Part shown: positions 48,458-60,385 of the stretch, piece after piece | Numbering within the stretch: position 1 is the stretch's first letter | Layout: each line of letters opens with the position of its first letter | Source of the DNA: Ascaphus truei | Lineage: Eukaryota > Chordata > Amphibia > Anura > Ascaphidae | NCBI GenBank assembly: GCA_036426205.1 | Contig: CM071568.1 | Location: forward strand, 46,578,483 to 46,642,482 | Direction: 5' to 3' | DNA length: 64,000 bases | The notes under the pieces: generated by a model | The model's input: the letters and a program-made list of their open reading frames with translations, nothing else | What the model was told of the DNA's origin: nothing | Databases searched by the model: none | Position numbers and translations under genes: made by a program

Positions 48458-48700
48458 TCAGGTGGGTACATCATACTGCTCCCTCGTAACTATTATTTCA
48501 AGCTCCCCCATTTTATCTGTCAGGCTTCTTGCATTAGCAAGCATGCATTTAAGGTTTTTTCCAGACTGTATTATTTTTATCTTATCCGCTTTCCAATTGA
48601 ATTTAGCCTTTAGAAGTTTACTAGTATTATCTGTATTTAATATGGGTGCCTCCCTGCTTGCAATACTCCCACTTCCCCCCACTCCACCCCCATGACCCAT
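48458..48700 (-). pseudogene. LINE endonuclease N-terminal fragment
   Basis: Minus strand LKCMLANARSLTDKMGELEI followed by REQYDV matches the start of a CR1/L2-like endonuclease (ANARSL...K..EL). Short, opposite in strand to the neighbouring LINE. Confidence 0.75.
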
Positions 48701-48881
48701 ACAGTAGCTATTTCCCCATTCCTATCTATTCTGTCTTGCCCATTACATATGGGGTAATATGGGGCTGCAGAGTTGTGATAATTACATCAAAAGTTACATA
48801 CAAATACAATATGGACAAACATGCACAAACAGATACAGAAAGGGAGTGGCAGCTCTGCTCATGAGAACCTACAATCTAGAT

Positions 48882-49025
48882 CAGTGGTTTTCAACGGGGG
48901 TTCCGCAAACACCGCTCAGGGGTTCCGCGGCCACCTGAGGAGGAGAGCCGGGACAACTCTCCCAGCTGTCCCAGGACCAGCGGTGGGGTGGCAGGGGAGG
49001 AAGAGGAGAGGGAACACATTCTAAG
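48882..49025. mobile_element. hAT-like MITE fragment
   Basis: Starts CAGTGGTTTTCAACGGGGG, a common hAT terminus. The other terminus is not visible before the GT repeat. Confidence 0.5.
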
Positions 49026-49048
49026 TGCTTCACTCTTGAACGGACAGG

Positions 49049-49049
<1 letters not shown>

Positions 49050-49098
<49 letters not shown>
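49050..49098. repeat. GT microsatellite
   Basis: About 24 GT units. Confidence 0.98.
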
Positions 49099-49100
<2 letters not shown>

Positions 49101-50025
49101 TTAAAAATAAATAACACATTATATTATATATTAAACATTATGAAAATTAATGTATCCTAAATGTAAGAGAGAGCACCAGTTGTGGACTCTGTTATCAGTA
49201 GGTTGTTGTACTACTCATAGGCCTTAAAAACGTGAAATCAGTTATACTAATAAGTTAGTCTAACATTAATTATGCTAGGGATACCACAAAAATCATTGGT
49301 GTAAATTCTGAAGCATTGAATAACTAATTGAAAAAGTTTTAACAACATGCTTGGTTTTGGCAAAGTGTTATTATTCAGCCTTCATACTGTAGCAAGTTGA
49401 CAGAGTTGTAGAAGTTTGAAGGACAGGTAGGAAACAAGTACTGTACAACGATGAAGAGATCACTTTTGGACATGCTTAGCTTTAAGTAATTGACACTTGA
49501 GACATGTAGTTGATGATTTAAACTGGTGAGATTGAGTTAATTGGGTATCTTTGGGGAGGTAATCTCGCTTGTCATGAATGTAAAGATTTCAAAACACTTT
49601 CCATCATTCGTGAGCTCTGCTTCTTTTAACTTGTAACTCCATACCCACTTCTGTCCTGTATTTTTCTTCCCAGGCTGACGCTCTCACATTGAAGCATTGG
49701 GAATGGTACTTAGAATTAAAGATAATTCCCCATTGTGTCACTGGTACATTTACATTTGTGTGTGCTGCCAGGATAATTGGTATAATTTTGGGATGGAATA
49801 ATAACTCAACGGTATGTAAATAAAATAAAAAAAGTCAAGTTTGTAGGGGAAAACCCTTTCTTTACGTATTTTTTATAAAAGAAGACGTCAAACGTAGTCC
49901 CTCAAGAATTTATTTTTAGTCCTGTATTCCTCGGTTTCAACATTACTCTTGTCATCATTTTTCACTCCAAAAGGTTACGTAATGTTCTCTAATCTGTAAC
50001 TTTTTTGACATTTTTTTTCTTATAG

Positions 50026-50152
50026 CATTCGGCGGCATCAAGAACGGCGAGCGATACTAAGTCCAATTTTGACAGATTTCACAGTGCGGGTAACTGCAGC
50101 TCCAGCTATTATCTTCAGCAAAGTGATTTCACCGGAGAATATGCACACTGAG
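50026..50152 (+). CDS. vps13b: VPS13B internal exon B (127 nt)
   Basis: After a long T-rich tract and the acceptor TTATAG, the exon starts with C, which completes the serine codon split after exon A. It then encodes 42 codons, beginning IRRHQERRAILSPILTDF and ending VISPENMHTE, followed by the donor GTTGGT. The sequence matches the VPS13B segment that directly follows the NMAS of exon A in the vertebrate proteins I know. It ends in phase 0, as exon C requires. The donor is weaker than consensus after position +2. The intron before it is 30,757 nt and packed with repeats; the intron after it is 2,289 nt. No catalytic motif is expected, because this part belongs to the long lipid-transfer rod. 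Confidence 0.94.
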
Positions 50153-50361
50153 GTTGGTACTCCATACCGTATTACACCAATAGACGTCTTCCACATAAGC
50201 ACAGTGTCATACATACAATATGATACATTTGTTTTTCCCCCAGTGCAAACAAGGTTTCAATTTAACATGTCCCCCCCCACAGCTTTTTTTTATTGATGCC
50301 TGCCACCACTATACCATATTGCAAAAGATCTGTCAACACGTCAATTAATCTTCCTCTACCT

Positions 50362-50537
50362 CAGTGTTTTCCAAACCTCTCCTTGTCATCCGTGGCCACA
50401 CCAGGTTTCTGAGACAACCACCAAACATTCTATTGGTATGCAAAAAAAAAAAGTGTGGTCACCTGGATGCAAGTGCATTGGTTACTCCCAAAACCTGGTG
50501 TGGCCGCGGGTCATGAGGAGATGTTTGGAAAACACTG
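50362..50537. mobile_element. hAT-type MITE, 176 bp
   Basis: CAGTGTTTTCCAAACCTC and GATGTTTGGAAAACACTG termini. Flanking octamers CTCTACCT (50354-50361) and CTCTACTT (50538-50545) match at 7 of 8 positions, a hAT target duplication. It lies 210 bp after exon B. Confidence 0.9.
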
Positions 50538-50733
50538 CTCTACTTACTGGTGTTCTAAAAACAAGGAAACGAGAATCATTTAAATGATGTAAAAGGTGCC
50601 GGGAGCCCTAAAAAGAGTTAGGTTGTTAAAGTTGTCGCTCCAGGCTAGGAGAGGACTGACTCCAAATCAATGAGAGTCAGAGAAACTCAGTGAGACTAGA
50701 CAAACCTGGGTTTGTTAGGGGAAAGGACATTTT

Positions 50734-50900
50734 ATGTATTTATTTCTAAAAAAATATTTTACCTGGAAGTAATACATTGAGAGGTACCTCTCGTTTTCAA
50801 GTATGTCCTGGGCACAGAGTTATGATAACAATACATGGTTACATTAAATGAACAGAGATTATACAGTCAATTCACTGACATTTCATGGACAGTTAGAGTT
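50734..50900 (-). mobile_element. 3' end of L2/CR1-like LINE
   Basis: Reverse complement of the family at 1-371: CAAGTATGTCCTGGGCAC, TTACCTGGAAGTAATACATT and an A-rich tail (as T...ATTTATTTC at 50738). Confidence 0.65.
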
Positions 50901-51429
50901 GGAAAATTGGGTACAGGGGATTAAAGGGCTGGTGAGGTTTAGATTGAAATAGAGCAGCTTTAACATTACCAAACATCAGTGAACAGCAGCAAATGGCTCA
51001 CACCCTTTCGCTGCGCCAAAGGATGTTCGCTTTTGGGACGACACAGATGTAGACTGAAGCGGTTCAGAGTCATTTGTCCTCCTAGGTCATTAACATTCCA
51101 GTGGGCAGGGTTGATGAAACACACAGCAGTAAGCAAACGCAGACATGGGAGAAATAGAGCAGTTGGAAGATTGGCCCCTGGCAGCGTCCAGTGTGCCGAC
51201 CCAGACCCGGCCACAGGTTGAACATCACTGCCCAAGGGAAGAGAATGGATGGGATGGAACAGTATCATCATAAAACCTTTTTAGCGCCCATATGGGGACC
51301 TTCCATGCATTGCAAAGCATTGTATGCGGACACCTCTGGTAGTGCAAGAGGCAACGGGAACCAGGGTCATCAGAATTAGAAAAGACAAACAGGATACAGC
51401 TATATTTTTTACAGTTAGCATTATCTAAT

Positions 51430-51431
51430 AT

Positions 51432-51482
<51 letters not shown>
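51430..51482. repeat. AT microsatellite
   Basis: About 26 AT units. Confidence 0.97.
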
Positions 51483-51484
<2 letters not shown>

Positions 51485-52441
51485 GTCCTTTATTAATTTC
51501 TCATTAAGGAGTTCTTCTTATCCAAAAGGTTATTTCATTTTCTTTTGGCAAATATCCACTTTAAAGACCCGAGTTTGGAATATGTAATCACAATTTCTTG
51601 ACAACTGTTCCGCTCAAGTGGTTGTGGTTCATTGTTTGGCAATTGTTTGTGGACTGGGAATTTTTACATTATTTCAAGTTTCTTGCCAATATCTGCTTGC
51701 CAGAGTTATACTTGAAAATATCATTCTCACTGCACATATGTGGGGAAATTGGGGTTTCATGACTGACCTCTGTGTAGGTAAATGTAATTATGTGCCAATT
51801 GTGGACTGGAAAATACATTAAGATAAATTAAGCCATCTGAAGAAACCATAGGCAGCTAACTAGCATAACAAAAGTGTTGAGAAAATACCTTTTCTTTTTT
51901 TGTTGTAAATATTATTTGCCAAAGCTTAAGTGTGCCAGCCCTGAAAGGACAATTCTGCACATATTCATTGCCACCAATTGTGTGTACACTTTGTGGAAAG
52001 AGAACAATGCAGTGGGAGGTATGGCTGTTTAGTAAATAACTTGTTAAATGGTATATCACCACCTTGCTTTTCACACAACAATTTATATGGGGCACACAGC
52101 CACATGGTATGAGCTTGTTTTTTAAAGCTAGTTATCTGTATTTCGGCAATATACATAAGTCGTTAACCATTTGACATTGTGTTTATAGAGTTGCTCATAC
52201 AGTATGTATGAATGGATTCATTTTTGACATTTCAGTCTAGGTCAACAATGGAAAGTAAGTTTTGATTACAAATGAAAGAAAAAAAAACCTGTTTGCAAAC
52301 TTTGGCACCTCTATGTACTGTAGGTTTTACAGGTGCTGTTGATTTAGTATATGTTAGACATACTGTAGATTATTATTTTATTTTTGTCCCATGAGCTCAA
52401 GTAAACAGAAATGATATGTGATCTACCTTTTCCCCCCCTAG

Positions 52442-52585
52442 GATATTTTGGTGTGCGGCCATTCCTTGGAAGTAAATATTACCACAAGCTTGGACTTCTT
52501 CCTAAGTGTGGGTCAAGTACAACTCCTGCAACAGCTGGTGCAAGCTAACATGGTTGAACTGGAACAAACAAGCATGGCCACAGAG
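52442..52585 (+). CDS. vps13b: VPS13B internal exon C (144 nt)
   Basis: Forty-eight codons in phase 0 on both sides. They begin DILVCGHSLEVNITTSLDFF, contain LSVGQVQLLQQL and end SMATE. The acceptor is a CCCCCCCTAG tract and the donor is GAG/GTACAC. VCGHSLEV and DFFLSV are hallmarks of this segment of VPS13B. The exon continues exon B directly in the protein, so the three exons give one contiguous block of about 157 residues. The open frame runs past the donor, but the residues after SMATE no longer resemble VPS13B, which supports the splice site. The following exon (expected to start near SKQE in human, from memory) was not found before 64000, so the next intron exceeds 11.4 kb. Confidence 0.94.
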
Positions 52586-53039
52586 GTACACTTCTTGTTG
52601 CTTAAAAAAAATCTTTCATCATTTGTTCCCAACTTGCAAAAAGTAAAGCAAATTAAGACATATGTGTGGCTACTTTATATGCCCGAGCTTCCGTTTGATC
52701 TCTCTTTTCCTCAAATACTTATTTTTGTTATAATTAATGCCAGTATAAAGCAAACTAGTGACCCTAAATATATAACTATTTTTTGGTGGCGAAAGATAAA
52801 GCAACTTAAGTGCAACCATTTTGGACATGCCATTACAAATGTACTGATGTCTTCTCTCGGCGTGGCTTCATTGCCCCTCACCGAGTCTTAGTCCCCTGAA
52901 ATTAAACTTTAAGCTCTTGGAGAAAAATGTTGTCATGTAAAATTCAGTCAACGACTCTGTATGGGACACTTGTATAAGCAGCATTTTTATTATTAATGTT
53001 ATAGATTTTTCTAAGAGTGCTTCTAATATTCTAAAGGGA

Positions 53040-53395
53040 CAACCTGCTGTTTAAAAGATGTATTTTCTGTCTGAATATGAATCAGTGGGTTTCTGGAGAT
53101 GAGTTGCGTTAGTTTCAGCTTCAGGGCCCCCTGCTTCTCAAGATATAAATGATCCTCGGCACAGAGCCAATAGGAAGCCACCACGTCATGCGTCGCAGCT
53201 TCCTATTGGAACATGTGGCGTGGGAGAAATACACCTGCATAAGGAACTGGCAGCACCTTTTCTTGTAAGTATCTAGCTGGGAATGTGTGTGAAGTATCTC
53301 GTGAAGCAGAGGGTCACTGCACCTGAAATTACCACAGTCCAGCTCGGGAGACCCCCTGCTTCATACCTAGACAGGGGGGTGAGGGAGGAGTTGAA
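53040..53395. mobile_element. MITE-like inverted-repeat element
   Basis: GGGCCCCCTGCTTCTCAAG and CGTGAAGCAGAGGGTC, plus AGGAAGCCACCACG/GCAGCTTCCTATTGG in the centre. Related to 12142-12431. Ends not sharply defined. Confidence 0.45.
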
Positions 53396-53755
53396 CAATA
53401 TTGGAATGCTACTTTAATTATTATAACAAATACGTAATTTGTTAAATAAGTAATTTGTTAAATGATAAAGAGAACGTAGACATTTGTAGCCTTTAAGAAA
53501 TGTTAGTCACATACAAATATTAGATCCAACATTATTTATTTCTGTAAATGTTGTAATTCTCTTATTTCAAGTATTTTCCAAGCTCCTATATATCTCCTCT
53601 GCTTTTGGTATCCTTGTATCTCGCGTGCACGTGCAAGCTCGCACTCACTATGGCCATGTGCTTTGGAATACACACGTTTGTTTGTAGCACGAGCTATGTA
53701 GCTCTCCGTATTTTGCAATACTGTATGGACGAGGCCTTAGGCTAAGGCCCCGGTC

Positions 53756-54097
53756 TCTCCGCTGTAACGCGCGCCCGCGCTTTTGGCTGCGCGTTCAGCC
53801 GATTCCCCGGTCTGCAGCTCACTGCAGGAGGATAGACCGGGGGGGCGTGGCGGAGGAGTGACGGGGGCGCGGCCATGACGTCACCCGGCAGGTTCGCCCT
53901 CATTGGCTGAACCGCCGGGGGGCGTGCCTAATCGCTCGACGCGAGTCCTGCTCTCAATTCTATTGAGAGCAGGAGTAGCTCTCGCGCGAGCGCTGCGGCC
54001 CCCCCTCACAGCGGGCCCGGCGCCATTGCGGGGAGGGCTCTCGTGCGCGCAGCGTCCACCACAGCGGACGCTGTAGTAGGCAGCGGGGGCAAGGCCT
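53756..54097. mobile_element. GC-rich TIR element
   Basis: GGCCCCGGTCTCTCCGCTG against CAGCGGGGGCAAGGCC at the other end, flanked by TAA (53753-53755 and 54098-54100). Very CpG-rich interior. Harbinger-type duplication suggested; TIRs imperfect. Confidence 0.6.
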
Positions 54098-54385
54098 TAA
54101 ACTGGCGACCAAGCATGGAAGGAAACTGCTGCCTGCTACTTCCAGGATCCCAGAATTAGAACACACAGACTATTAACAATAAACTAAATGTTCGAATGTG
54201 ACCAAATCTTAACTCCTTACCGTAAAACCCATAATCAGAGCCTGTAACCTTAACTCATTACCCTAACCCAGGGGTGGCCAACTCCAGTCCTCAAGGGGCC
54301 ACCAACACGCCAGGTTTTCAGGATACCCCTGCTTCAGTCTGTGACTGAGCCACTGATTGAGCAATCTGTGTATTAGCAGGGATAT

Positions 54386-54699
54386 TAAACATACAGAACA
54401 CCTACAAGCTCAAATTGAACCCCCAAAATACCCACAACATATATATAAGCATATAAGTAAGGAGTGCTACTGAGCATGGCAATATATATTTAAAACCAGA
54501 GACATAACATAAAACACAGACAAAGCTCAGTGCACATCCAGAAAAACTTATATACGGTACAGTGCCTAAATATACATGTATAAATAACTAATTTAGTTAT
54601 TTATACATGTATATTTAGGCACTGTACCGTATATAAGTTTTTCTGGATGTGCACTGAGCTTTGTCTGTGTTTTATGTTATGTCTCTGGTTTTAAATATA
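54386..54699. mobile_element. Retroinsertion ending in a perfect foldback
   Basis: Flanked by the 15-base duplication TATTAGCAGGGATAT (54371-54385 and 54700-54714). The first 95 bp are single-copy; the rest is the inverted repeat 54481-54703. No coding capacity. Confidence 0.8.
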
Positions 54700-54703
54700 T
54701 ATT
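54481..54703. repeat. Perfect 111-bp inverted repeat
   Basis: 54481-54591 is the exact reverse complement of 54593-54703 where I checked it. The axis is at 54592 (AACTAATTTAGTT). The outermost 4 bp overlap the target duplication. Confidence 0.93.
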
Positions 54704-55339
54704 AGCAGGGATATCCTGAAAACCTGACCTGTTTGTGGTCCTTGAGGACTGGAGTTGACTCCCCTGCCCTAACTCCTTACCATATAGCCCCTAAATAACT
54801 TACCTTAGCGGCGAGGTGGCCGGCGGCGAGCTGACTGCAGAACGTTTTTCCATGACAGACACCAGTGTCCCGAGCAAACATATTTAAGAACCAGCACATT
54901 TTTTGACTTAATAATAAGCTTTATTTTTGATAAAGGAAAAAAAAAATAGTTTTTGTTTTTTCAGAAAGCTACCAAATGTCCTAGTTTACCCCAGACAACA
55001 GTGCAAAAGCATTTATTAAAATATGTGACAAGTTATTTGCTGTGCTGCTAAAAGAAAAATGGCTTTAGCAATAACAATGCTAAGTCCTTATTTTGTTTCT
55101 TGTGTCCTTAAAGGACAGGCTTGACTCTGAAATGATGTGGTTTACAGGAAGTCTCCATTTGATGCTTTGGATGTCAGTGTCATCTTGTTTTGTAACAAAA
55201 AGCCCCATTGTCTAGGAATGTTCCATTCGCTTCCTTTGTTTCACCAATTTTGGAACACATGTAAAGATTAAAAAATACATTTGTTTTTTCCAATGCTGAC
55301 TTTGAGGCAGACAATGGTTGTAGTGTGATCTGTTTAACC

Positions 55340-56201
55340 CAGTGTTTTTTAACCTTTTTTTTGGTTAAGATATCCAATTATTATATAGTGAAAGTCTGTG
55401 GAACCCCAACCCACTCTAATAATGTGTCTGAGGTCAGATGCATTGTAAGGAACCCAACCCTCTCTAATAGCGCGTCTGAGGTCAGATGCATTGTAAGGAA
55501 CCCCAACCCTCTCTAATAGCGCGTCTGAGGTCAGATGCATTGTAAGGAACCCCAACCCTCTCTAATAGCGCGTCTGAGATCAGATGCATTGTCAGGAACC
55601 AGAACCCTCTCTAATAGCGCGTCTGAGATCAAATGCAATGTCAGGAACCAGAACCCTCTCTAATAGCGTGTCTGAGATCTGATTTATTGTAAGGAACCCC
55701 AACCCTCTCTAATAGCGCGTCTGAGATCAGATGCATTGTAAGGAACCCCAACCCTCTCTAATAGTGTGTCTGAGATCAGATTTATTGTAAGGAACCCCAA
55801 CCCTCTCTAATAGTGTGTCTGAGATCAGATTTATTGTAAGGAACCCCAACCCTCTCTAATAGCGCGTCTGAGGTCAGATGCATTGTAAGGATCCCCAACT
55901 CTAGCTGATGGAGCGTCTGACTGAGATCCGCTGCATTGTAAGGAACCCTAACCCTCACTGATGGCGCGTCTGACTGAGATCAGCTGCATTGTAAGGAACC
56001 CTAACCCTCACTGATGGCGCGCCTGAGATCCGATGCATTGTAAGGAACCCTAACCCTCACTGATGGTGCGTCTGAGATCCGATGCATTGTAAATTCTTCT
56101 GAATTTTGTACAATTTTCAAATGACTTGAAAATTGCAGGGCACCCTTTAGGTATGCCCGAGGAGCCCCAGTGCGCTTAGGATCCTCTGTTGAAAAACACT
56201 G
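55340..56201. mobile_element. hAT-type element with internal minisatellite
   Basis: CAGTGTTTTTTAACC and GTTGAAAAACACTG termini, flanked by perfect GTTTAACC octamers (55332-55339 and 56202-56209). The interior is a tandem array. Confidence 0.93.
55395..56090 (+). repeat. About 49-bp minisatellite, ~14 units
   Basis: Unit: AAGGAACCCCAACCCTC, TCTAATAGCGCGTCTGAG, then GTCAGATGCATTGT. Later units (from 55890) diverge to CTGATGGCGCGTCTGACTGAG. Confidence 0.93.
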
Positions 56202-56497
56202 GTTTAACCTGTAATGGAAGAAAAGTAGAATTCAATATCTCATGTTTTTTTCTTCAACAAAATATGCACAAACAATAGAAAGACAAGCTTACTCCCTTTT
56301 TTCTAATGTCACTGTGTGTTCAATTTCTCATACAGCTAGAGCCCCCTCTATCTCCTCACCTTGTATTTTGTATCTTTTATAATGTTTTTCTATTTAACAT
56401 ACAAACCCCATCCATGTATATTTTATATTTTGTAATGCCACGTTGAATAATCTAAACTTGTAACAGTTCTATTTAGCTACGTTCTTTTAAATGTTCA

Positions 56498-57605
56498 TTT
56501 TTGAAGTGAAACTTCTTTAGTGGCACCTCTGATGGGATAAAACTGGATAGATGGGGGGCGAAATGTGAAACGGAAGTGACGTCACGTAATGGACGCCGCT
56601 CCGCTCACACGTCCCCTGTCACATGTGGCGGCGGCACCCTCCCACACACCCCACACCCGGTTGCTCACATATGCAGCGGCAATAGCCGCCGCTGTTCCGC
56701 CGCCCGCTGCCATGCCGCGCATGCGCAGTTGTGATGGCGCCGCTGACGGACGCCACACATGCGCAGAAGCAGCTGGCAGCGGCGTCGTTCCCCCCAATCG
56801 CTCCTAACTGACGTGGGCGTTCGCGGGCCTCCTGCGCCCGCAGGAAGCGGTGGCACACGGCGCAACCCGCGCGGCACAGGGGCTCGGCGCCGGCTCCTGC
56901 TGCTGGAAGAAAGGGTGGGCCGGGCAGCGGACGGGTAATCTCGCCTGTGGCGGGTCACTCATGCCCTTGCCGGGCACATGTATCCCGCGGGGGTGGGGGG
57001 ATGGAGGGGTGCGCAGAATTTGCGTAAGAGGGGGTCGGGGGGGGGGGTTGCGCAGAATTTGCAGAAGGGGAGGGGGAGAAGTGGTGCGCAATTTTACACC
57101 CCGCCCCTGGCTGCAGCATGACACACACACACTGACTGACCCCCACATACACACACTGACTGACCCCCACAGACCTTGACTGACCCCCACACACACTGAC
57201 TGACCCCCACACAGACCCCCACACACTGACTGACCCCCACACAGACCCACACACACACACACCCCCACACACACACTGACTGACCCCCACACACACACTG
57301 ACTGACTGACTTACACATACACTGACTGACAAACATACACACACAAACACACACACACTGACTGACACACATACACACACACACTGACACACATATTCAC
57401 ACTCAGTGCAAATAGCTAATACAGGGGATGTGTGCCGAGCACGCGCATTATAAGTCAAAAGTATTTGCGTTTTGTCAATGAAATTGTATTTTGATTTTTA
57501 ATTAAAACATCACCAATACAAATACAATTTCTGTGACAAAAGTCAAAGAAGTTTCACTTACTATGCGCGTGCACAGCACACACAGCTTTTTTATAGATAG
57601 CACTG
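56498..57605. repeat. GC-rich dispersed repeat with ACTGACTGACCCCCAC array
   Basis: AGTGAAACTTCTTT near 56510 recurs as its reverse complement at 57547. The centre has a CpG-rich block (56580-56960), G-rich tract and the tandem array 57120-57395. The AAATTGTATTTTG/CAAATACAATTT pair flanks 57480-57530. Class unresolved. Confidence 0.5.
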
Positions 57606-57812
57606 AAACATATCACTGAATGATGTCCAATTGTTTTTATGTTCCAAACCAAAGCAAATTGTTTCAGATGCCTAACTGTGCATTGTTTAAAAAACATATT
57701 AAACAATAGCACACAAGGTACTTGCCCTAGAGGGCATTCTGCATGGCTTTGGTTCTCCACACCTCTGCTCACAATAGTACTGAAAGACGCTCAACAACAA
57801 TGTGCATAAAAT

Positions 57813-58035
57813 AGGGAGGAGTCGCTCAGTGAGTAAAGACACTGACTGGCACCGAGTTTGCAGCAGGAACCTGGTTCAATTCCTGGTGTCGGCTCCTTGT
57901 GACCTTGGGCAAGTCACTTTATCTCCCTGTGCCTCAGGCACCTTACAAATAGATTGTAAGCTCCACGGGGCAGGGACCTGTGCCTGCAAAATGTCTCTGT
58001 AAAGCGCTACGTAAAAATATAGCAGCGCTAAACAA
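57813..58035 (+). mobile_element. CORE-SINE (MIR-like) copy 1
   Basis: tRNA-like head with B-box GGTTCAATTC at 57882, then the core block TGTGACCTTGGGCAAGTCAC and CTCCCTGTGCCTCAG known from MIR/CORE-SINEs, and an L2-like tail AGATTGTAAGCTC...GGGCAGGGAC. A-rich end near 58025. Confidence 0.9.
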
Positions 58036-58787
58036 GAACATGCTAAAAAAGATTAAAAAATAAAAATTCAGTAGTAAAAGTTGCTTTATGTTTTGCGTGG
58101 ACACAAATTTATTGCTAAAAAAAAGTGTTTAAGGTTTGACCCTCGAAATCTGCAAGATCCACCTACATACAGTAATAATCACAAGTTTAATTGCTGCATA
58201 TGAATGGCCACCTATGAATATTCGTAATCCTTTTTGTTGTAATGTGTTGCTGTCTCCTCTGGCAGTAAAAGGATTATAAAATACATTTGTGGATGTCAAA
58301 AATAAGATGTTTTACAGAAAATATAGCTTAAAATGTACCACTCCTATCCTTGCCTTGTCCATCTTTTGACTCTAGGAGCTGGGATCTAAGATCCAGCTAT
58401 GAAATATTCCTGCACCATATGAATCCAATATGGGAGAGGTGGGAACAGAATCCAGCTCCTTTCTATGTTTCCCAAAACCTGTAGGATTTGGCACGTAGTG
58501 AAAGAGCTTTATGATCACACGTCATGGAGTCAAAACGAACTACAAGTATGTTTCATTCATAATGGAAACATATGGCGAATAAAGGGCATATAATTTAATC
58601 TTGTAGTGAGGTACATTCTCCTGTAATGTCCTTAATGAAGCTACACATGTGCCTCTTCTGTCAGAAAATAATACTTTTAAAATGTTTCCTTTTTGAGATT
58701 TAGCTCAGTCTGGCACTGTAGCCTGCAGAGCCAGTCGAAGAATAGAGGCAAAATATGTTTTGGTCGCTATGGTGAAAATTGTGGGCT

Positions 58788-59035
58788 GAAGAATCGGCTC
58801 AGTGATTAAAGACACTGACTGTGTCTCTGAGTGACACCGAGTTTGAAGCAGGGGAATCTGGTTCAATACCCGGTGTCAGCTTCTTGTGACCTTGGGCAAG
58901 TCACTTTATCTCCCTGTGCCTCAGGCACCAAGAAACAAATAGATTGTAAGCTCTACGGGGCAGGGAGTTGTGCCTGCAAAAACGTGATGTACCGTGGTGC
59001 GTACACTGTCCCACTATACAAAAAATAAAAATATC
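58788..59035 (+). mobile_element. CORE-SINE (MIR-like) copy 2
   Basis: Same family as 57813-58035, with a 12-bp insertion before CACCGAGTTTG, B-box-like GGTTCAATAC, the same core and a shortened tail. Confidence 0.9.
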
Positions 59036-59729
59036 CTTAAGCAGCATTGACATGATGAAAGTAATCCGGTCACTGCCGAAGCTTTGCCCAAGTATGTTCA
59101 CTGTTGTTTAAAGAAGGTGTTTTTGATATTGGCTTTGGTACATTTTAATGGATCATAAAGTTGGTACCTCCTTAGGTCGTGCCCTACCAAATAATGAGAC
59201 CGCTGTAGTTAATAGTATGCCAAGGTTTTGCAATTATATAGTCTCTGTGAATTTATGTTCACAAATACACATTAAAAATAGTTCTCTGTATACTAGAATT
59301 TCATGTATGAATAGTGCAATAAAAGGTACCACAATTTATGACAAATGTTAACTTCTCAAAGACCACTGCAGCTACTGGAACAGGTCTCTAAACTGCATCA
59401 TGTTAAGTGAGGGCCGAAGACATCTGCAACATGACCAGCATACAGTATGTCATTATTGGATCGGTATCTGTTATTTTTTAGGACTATGGCATCTATAATC
59501 ACACAGCAGAATATGTGTTTTTGGCTCACACCATCATGGTATATCTTAGCAAAAGTTTGTCAGCCATGCTTTAGATGGAACTGTGATACTGGGTATTGCT
59601 TTTTGTAGAGTTTAATTTTTTAACTGTGAATCACAAGGTAAGTTTGTTTTGTTTTTTGTGCGAGGGCTCAGCCCATGCATACTTCATGCGTCAGCTCCGC
59701 CATCAGCAAGCTAATGACAGGTTTGACAT

Positions 59730-59860
59730 TTTCTTTCCCCCCTTTCTCTCTCCTCCCTCTCCTCTCTCCCCCACTTTTCTCTCTCCACAACTATCTCTCT
59801 ATATTTTTCCCCACTCCCCTCTCTCGCTCCCTTCTCTCTCTACACCATATCTCTTTCATT
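59730..59860 (+). repeat. TC-rich low-complexity tract
   Basis: CCTTTCTCTCTCCTCCC and related runs. Confidence 0.85.
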
Positions 59861-60079
59861 TGATAAATTATGATGTCATCAATTATTTTCACCTCTTTCT
59901 CTTCCAGCATTCTTGCTTTCTCCTGAAAAGTTAACTGGTTTTCTTTCTTCGTCTGCTTTCTGTCTAAACTTTATAACTATCTGACTCTCCATATCTGCCA
60001 CCAGGCTATGTGCATTATAATGTGCTATATCTCACGGAGGAGAAGAGAAAATAATTCTATAATATAGAGATATGCTTCT

Positions 60080-60385
60080 TTCCCCTATGATGAAATAAAA
60101 TCCATCAAGAATGGGAAGGCCCCTGGGGAAGATGTAATTACAATGGAAATATTGAAAGAAGCTGAGGAAGAAGTAGAGAAAATTCTTGCAAAACTCTTTA
60201 AATGCTGATAGAACAGGAAAATCCTAGAACAATAGAGCAATGCCACAGTTATCCTCATCCATAAGAAAAGAGACAGAAGAGACAGAAGAACTACAGACCA
60301 ATCAGTCTACATCCAATCACTTACAAGATTTTGACAAAGATCCTTCCTTACTCGTCAGCTGCAACAGAATCCCACTTTGCCCGTA
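60080..60385 (+). pseudogene. RTE-type LINE, RT fragment 1
   Basis: KSIKNGKAPGEDVITMEILK, EEEVEKILAKLF, ATVILIHKKRDRRD, then RTTDQSVYIQSL-like residues in place of NYRPISLL. Stops and shifts present. Continues beyond the MITE. Confidence 0.8.

Larger units (their letters stand above)
19269..50025 (+). other. vps13b: VPS13B intron between exons A and B (30.8 kb)
   Basis: This interval separates two exons that are adjacent in the protein. It carries most of the mobile elements in the window. Stretches where I see nothing assignable are 19400-20440, 21040-22250, 24240-25008, 28100-30328, 39765-40086, 40560-42940, 44690-45190 and 49100-50025. Confidence 0.85.
54269..54766. mobile_element. Palindromic hAT-type MITE split by an insertion
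   Basis: CAGGGGTGGCCAACTCC to GAGTTGACTCCCCTG. Flanks CCCTAACC (54261-54268) and CCCTAACT (54767-54774) are an 8-bp duplication, which identifies the whole family as hAT-like. Insertion at 54386-54699. Confidence 0.9.

Noticed and set aside
52586..52888. Continuation of the exon C frame as coding
   Set aside because: It follows a good donor and no longer resembles VPS13B.
56804..57458. Valine/cysteine-rich frames
   Set aside because: They are translations of the ACTGACTGACCCCCAC array.
57813..57895. Functional tRNA gene
   Set aside because: The head is tRNA-like only in its boxes and is joined to a SINE core and tail; no cloverleaf was confirmed.
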